This document shows positions 32,848 to 36,226 of a DNA stretch of 36,226 nt, piece by piece; position 1 is the stretch's first letter; each line of letters starts with the position of its first letter. The stretch comes from an uncultured Actinomycetes bacterium (GTDB taxonomy: Bacteria > Actinomycetota > Actinomycetes > S36-B12 > UBA5976), in the NCBI GenBank assembly GCA_903892635.1, contig CAITJH010000086.1:1-36226 (forward strand), in the 5' to 3' direction. The notes under the pieces are model-generated. The model was given only the letters and a program-made list of their open reading frames with translations. It did no database searches and was not told the DNA's origin. Both the position numbers and the translations under genes were made by a program.

Positions 32848-32852
32848 CCTCC
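32848..32852 (-). promoter_or_regulatory. Ribosome binding site deciding the lpd start
   Basis: GGAGG on the minus strand stands 4 bases before the ATG at 32843. It falls inside the longer track ORF, ruling that start out. Confidence 0.68.
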
Positions 32853-32924
32853 ACGTGAAGATTTCAATACGCTTTTGGGCGCACCTCTATTGTTCCACTT
32901 GGTGGTACTTGTTTGTGACTTGGG

Positions 32925-34445
32925 CTAGACGTTACCTGTGCCTTCGGCCACATCTTCGATGAAGCCCAACATGGTTCGGATGCCAAATCCAACGCCGCCC
33001 TTGTGTGTGTAACCGTATGGCGCTTGTTCGTGGAAGGCTGGCCCAGCGATGTCCAAGTGCGCCCAAGGAGTGCCTTCGGGTACAAATTCCTTGAGGAACC
33101 AAGCCGCAGAGAGAGTTCCACCTTCACGAATACCAATGTTGGCAATGTCGGCATGTACTGAATCAAGCGGAGCGCGAAGTTCCTCTGGCATCGGTAGCGG
33201 CCAAAATTCCTCACCTACGCGATCGGCGGCGTTCTTGATTGCAGTGCGGATTTCCTCATCGCCCATAACTCCGGCAGTGCGATGTCCCAGAGCGATGACG
33301 CACGCTCCGGTCAATGTTGAAATGTCGATGATGACGTCTGGTTCATCTTCGCCAGCACGTACGAGGACGTCGCACATCACAAGGCGACCTTCAGCGTCTG
33401 TGTTGAGGACTTCTACTGTTCGGCCACCGTAGGTGGACACGATGTCTCCGGGACGCTGAGCATTTCCACCAGGCATGTTTTCAGCACATGCTGCATAGCC
33501 GGTCACTGCAATGGAGAGTTCAAGTTCTGCAATCGCATGCATCGTTGCAATTACTGCAGCTGCGCCAGACATGTCACCCTTCATTGCGTGCATACCTGCT
33601 GGTGGCTTGAGCGAGATGCCGCCGGTATCAAAAGTGATTCCCTTGCCAATGAGAACTACGTGCTTAGTTGCTCCCTCGGGTGAGTACTCCATACGAAGAA
33701 GTCGTGGTGGTCGTGAAGAACCTTGACCAACGCCTGTTATTCCACCGTAGCCCTGAGCCTTCAGTTCCTTCTCGTCCAAGATCGAGACGTCAACCATTGT
33801 GTCTTCCAGCAAGACTTTGCCTCGAGTAACGAGTTCTTCAGGAGGCATTTGTAGTGGAGATGTATTAATGACATCGCGGGCAAAGTAAATGTTGTCAGCA
33901 AGTACACGCGCGCGATGCAAAGCGCTCTTGTAGTCGGATTGACGAGCCTGATCGGTCAATAAAATTATTGAACTTGTTGGCGTCTTGAGCTTGCTCAAAG
34001 TTGAATGACGGTGATCTCGGAAACTGTAGGCGCCGAGTGCTGCACCTTCAAGGACAGCGCCTGCTGCTGGAGCGCACTTTGACGGAAGCGCAAGAGCAAT
34101 CTTTTTTGTACCTGCCAGTGCGCGGGTGGCGTTGCCGGCAGCTCGACGCAAGACCTCAGAATTGATTCCATCTTTAATGCTGCCGAGTCCAACGGCAACA
34201 ATCACTGGTGCCTTTGTCAGGCCGTTACTAGGAATTCGGATTGCCTCATCCTTTGCACCGTTAGCTCCGAGAGCCAGTAACGCGGTGCGAAGTTTGGCTG
34301 CAGCACTCTTAGTTAGTCCATCCGAGACGATCGAAAACTTATCGTCTGAACTTGTGCCGATAACGGCAGCATCGACGAGTACTGAAGAAATGTCGCCTGA
34401 TTTCAAGGTCAACGTCGGGACAGAGACAGATGTGTAGAGAGTCAT
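32925..34445 (-). CDS. pepA: Leucyl aminopeptidase (M17)
   Basis: A 506-residue cytosolic metallo-aminopeptidase that removes N-terminal residues from peptides. The metal-binding and catalytic motifs are intact: LIGKGITFDTGGISLKPP, MKGDMSGAAAV and the family signature NTDAEGRLVMCDVL. The N-terminal macro-like domain (residues 1-160) is more variable, as usual. GAGGAG lies 7 bases before the ATG. A TAGATT box on the minus strand (about 34478-34483) could be the -10. It heads the minus-strand series with lpd and the E2 gene and is divergent from gcvT. Confidence 0.96.
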   Translation of the reverse strand: MTLYTSVSVPTLTLKSGDISSVLVDAAVIGTSSDDKFSIVSDGLTKSAAAKLRTALLALGANGAKDEAIRIPSNGLTKAPVIVAVGLGSIKDGINSEVLRRAAGNATRALAGTKKIALALPSKCAPAAGAVLEGAALGAYSFRDHRHSTLSKLKTPTSSIILLTDQARQSDYKSALHRARVLADNIYFARDVINTSPLQMPPEELVTRGKVLLEDTMVDVSILDEKELKAQGYGGITGVGQGSSRPPRLLRMEYSPEGATKHVVLIGKGITFDTGGISLKPPAGMHAMKGDMSGAAAVIATMHAIAELELSIAVTGYAACAENMPGGNAQRPGDIVSTYGGRTVEVLNTDAEGRLVMCDVLVRAGEDEPDVIIDISTLTGACVIALGHRTAGVMGDEEIRTAIKNAADRVGEEFWPLPMPEELRAPLDSVHADIANIGIREGGTLSAAWFLKEFVPEGTPWAHLDIAGPAFHEQAPYGYTHKGGVGFGIRTMLGFIEDVAEGTGNV

Positions 34446-34490
34446 GTTCGAGCTCCTCGCGTTCCAGTGATGACACCAATCTAGTGGGAG

Positions 34491-34496
34491 TAGTCT
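34491..34496 (+). promoter_or_regulatory. -10 box of gcvT, leaderless promoter
   Basis: TAGTCT, then 7 bases (TTTGACT), then ATG at 34504. This choice discards the in-frame TTG at 34498, which lies inside the spacer. Confidence 0.58.
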
Positions 34497-34503
34497 TTTG
34501 ACT

Positions 34504-35589
34504 ATGCCTGAAGTTCCATTACATCAAACACACATTGCTCTTGGCGCCAAGATGGGTCCATTCGGTGGCTGGGATATGCCGATTGAATATGCTGCTGGAA
34601 CAGTAGCTGAACACACTGTCGTACGAACTGCAGTAGGAATCTTTGACGTTTCCCACATGGGCAAACTTCGCATTGTTGGACCAAATGCATATGACTTCGT
34701 TAATAGCGTGCTGGCCAACGATCTTGATCGCATTGAGCCAGGTCAAGCTCAATACTCAATGTTGTGCAACGAATCTGGCGGCATCATTGACGACCTCATT
34801 GTTTATCTCGTTGGTCGCGATGAAGTACGCATCATTCCAAATGCTTCGAATGCTTCAACAGTTGCTGCTGCTTTAGAGGCTGCAGCGCCAACGGGAATAG
34901 AAGTTAAGAATCTTCACACGGAGCAGGGAATTATTGCTGTGCAAGGTCCGCGTGCTGGCGATGCATTAAAAGCGCTTGGTTTACCAACTGAACATGCGTA
35001 CATGGCATTTGTCGATGCCACATGGCAAGGACATAACCTCACTGTTTGTCGTACTGGTTACACCGGCGAGCACGGCTATGAAATTGTGATTGACAATTCA
35101 GGTCTGGTGCCGTTGTGGAATGCATTGCTTGAACAGGGTGAACAGTTTGGAATCTTGCCGTGCGGTTTAGGTGCTCGCGACACTTTGCGCACTGAAATGG
35201 GTTATCCACTACATGGTCAAGATATTTCGCCTGAAATTTCGCCAGTGCAGGCACGCACTGGCTGGGCAGTTGGCTGGAAAAAAGATCACTTTGCTGGACG
35301 TGAGGCTCTCGTAGCTGAAAAGGAAACCGGTGCCAAGCGGTTGGCATGGGGACTCCTTGCTACAGGGCGCGGAATTCCGCGTTCCCACATGCAAGTAAAG
35401 AACGCTGCTGGAGAAGTCGTTGGTGAAACAACCAGCGGTACGTTTTCTCCAACGCTTCAAGTAGGCATCGCGCTTGCTTTGTTGGCACCTAATGTCGCCG
35501 AGGGTGATGAATTAGTGGTTGATGTTCGTGGACGCGACTTGGCAGTGAGGGTTGTTAAGCCGCCATTCGTTAAGGCAAATACCAAATAG
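34504..35589 (+). CDS. gcvT: Glycine cleavage system T protein (aminomethyltransferase)
   Basis: GcvT releases ammonia from the aminomethyl-lipoyl H protein and passes the methylene group to tetrahydrofolate. The 361-residue sequence matches the family from HIALGAKMGPFGGWDMPI onward. VFDVSHMGK-type (here GIFDVSHMGKLRI), CRTGYTGEHGYEI, GLGARDTLRTEMGYPLHG and the folate-site aspartate region are present. The track start (34498, TTG) is replaced by the ATG at 34504. No gcvH or gcvP is in the window. Its H-protein partner depends on the lipB/lipA products encoded here. A strong terminator follows. Confidence 0.97.
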   Translation: MPEVPLHQTHIALGAKMGPFGGWDMPIEYAAGTVAEHTVVRTAVGIFDVSHMGKLRIVGPNAYDFVNSVLANDLDRIEPGQAQYSMLCNESGGIIDDLIVYLVGRDEVRIIPNASNASTVAAALEAAAPTGIEVKNLHTEQGIIAVQGPRAGDALKALGLPTEHAYMAFVDATWQGHNLTVCRTGYTGEHGYEIVIDNSGLVPLWNALLEQGEQFGILPCGLGARDTLRTEMGYPLHGQDISPEISPVQARTGWAVGWKKDHFAGREALVAEKETGAKRLAWGLLATGRGIPRSHMQVKNAAGEVVGETTSGTFSPTLQVGIALALLAPNVAEGDELVVDVRGRDLAVRVVKPPFVKANTK

Positions 35590-35599
35590 CCATACACAT

Positions 35600-35637
35600 A
35601 AAAATGAGCCCCGATCAAGTGACCGGGGCTCATTTTT
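35600..35637. terminator. Bidirectional rho-independent terminator between gcvT and the aquaporin gene
   Basis: AAAATGAGCCCCG and CGGGGCTCATTTT form a perfect GC-rich stem (14 bp with the flanking A-T pair) around a 10-base loop. Six T residues follow on the plus strand and five on the minus strand. It lies 10 bases after gcvT and 10 bases after the aquaporin stop, so it can end both transcripts. Confidence 0.93.
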
Positions 35638-35646
35638 TATGACTAT

Positions 35647-36226
35647 TTAGTCGCGTGCTGGTTTGATAACTGCGTCGTAGACAAACGCTGCAACAAGAGC
35701 GCCAACGATTGGACCAACAATCCACACCACTGCGTTGCTCATGTCGCCCTTGACAAGTGCTGGGCCAAACCAACGAGCTGGATTCATAGCAGCGCCGGTA
35801 ACTGGGCCAGACCACATGATGTCGCCAAAGATTGCCAGGCCGATTGGAAGGCCAGCGACGATTGAAAATGCGCCACGGCTATCTACTGCAACACCCATGA
35901 TGGTGACCATCAGAATGAAAGTTGCAATGGCTTCGATGATGATTCCAGTGGATACTGAAAGACCTGAGCCGAGTGCAGGAACGCCCTTGAATGTACCGAA
36001 GGCAAGATTTGCTACGTAGGCAGCAGCCAGACCACCGACGAGCTGAGCCACGATGTAGGCGATTGCATCAACCGGGGCAATGCGTCGTGTTGCTGCAAGT
36101 GCCACAGTGACGGCAGGGTTGAAGTGTGCGCCTGAGACGTGAGCAAATGCAGCAATGGCAATAAAGATTGCAAGACCGTGAGCAAGTGCAATGCCAGTGA
36201 GGCCAGCATCGTTAGTGATTGCACCG
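35647..36226 (-). CDS. Aquaporin / glycerol facilitator (MIP family), N-terminus cut by right edge
   Basis: A channel protein for water or small neutral solutes. Both half-helix motifs are visible: SGAHFNPAVT in the first half and GAAMNPARWFGPAL in the second. The track starts at 36105 at an internal GTG (in PAVTVALAA), but the frame stays open to the window edge and carries the first NPA motif, so the gene is truncated, not short. About 30-40 N-terminal residues are missing. The selectivity residues cannot all be placed, so water and glycerol types are not distinguished, though the overall look is AqpZ-like. Confidence 0.92.
   Translation of the reverse strand, partial: GAITNDAGLTGIALAHGLAIFIAIAAFAHVSGAHFNPAVTVALAATRRIAPVDAIAYIVAQLVGGLAAAYVANLAFGTFKGVPALGSGLSVSTGIIIEAIATFILMVTIMGVAVDSRGAFSIVAGLPIGLAIFGDIMWSGPVTGAAMNPARWFGPALVKGDMSNAVVWIVGPIVGALVAAFVYDAVIKPARD

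Overview
The window looks like a chromosomal core region of a streamlined actinobacterium with moderate GC. By eye the coding sequence is near half GC, well below Streptomyces or Mycobacterium. The main evidence is gene order. pepA, a lipoyl-domain E2 (sucB/dlaT type), a TIGR01777 epimerase, lipB, lipA, a DUF4191 protein, an RDD protein, glnA1, glnE, glnA2, panB and gcvT all occur close together in mycobacteria and other Actinobacteria. Intergenic gaps are very short, several convergent genes share stop codons, and many genes appear to be transcribed without a leader. This is compatible with a small-genome aquatic lineage such as the freshwater acI/Nanopelagicales group, but the lineage is my inference. 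I see no tRNA, rRNA, CRISPR array, insertion sequence or prophage.

Left part (1-10.5 kb). The 5' end of a Lys/Ala-rich basic protein runs off the left edge, behind a 400-base AT-rich gap. Then come panB (pantothenate) and nadE (glutamine-dependent NAD synthetase) on the minus strand, divergent from a plus-strand operon of glnA2, a class I glutamine amidotransferase and glnE. A minus-strand pair follows, an ornithine cyclodeaminase-family gene and an Orn/Lys/Arg decarboxylase.

Middle part (10.5-22 kb). Here are bioY, a small orphan ORF and a small HTH protein lying between two long perfect palindromes, an MFS transporter, a GNAT acetyltransferase, a glutaredoxin-like protein, an aldo/keto reductase, an S9 peptidase, a lone ectoine synthase (EctC), and the main glutamine synthetase glnA1. 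glnA1 is preceded by four correctly spaced GlnR half-sites. Next is a divergent amidohydrolase/GS-like pair that together corresponds to a split FluG protein, then an RDD membrane protein.

Right part (22-36 kb). The lipoate operon (lipB-lipA-DUF4191-small membrane protein) is followed by an MMPL exporter coupled to an S51 peptidase. Then comes the minus-strand series pepA-lpd-E2-TIGR01777 epimerase-FAD oxidoreductase, next gcvT, a clear bidirectional terminator, and an aquaporin cut by the right edge.

How the genes fit together. One theme is nitrogen: three GS-type ligases, the adenylyltransferase that modifies one of them, a glutamine amidotransferase, a FluG-type amidohydrolase, a basic amino acid decarboxylase and an ornithine cyclodeaminase homologue. 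The other is lipoate: lipB and lipA make the cofactor carried by the E2 and serviced by Lpd and the GcvT system. The most useful regulatory signals are the GlnR operator and a recurrent TANNNT-N6/7-start-codon arrangement at ten genes, which implies widespread leaderless transcription. The best candidates for new biology are a possible gamma-glutamyl/polyamine module and the orphan EctC.
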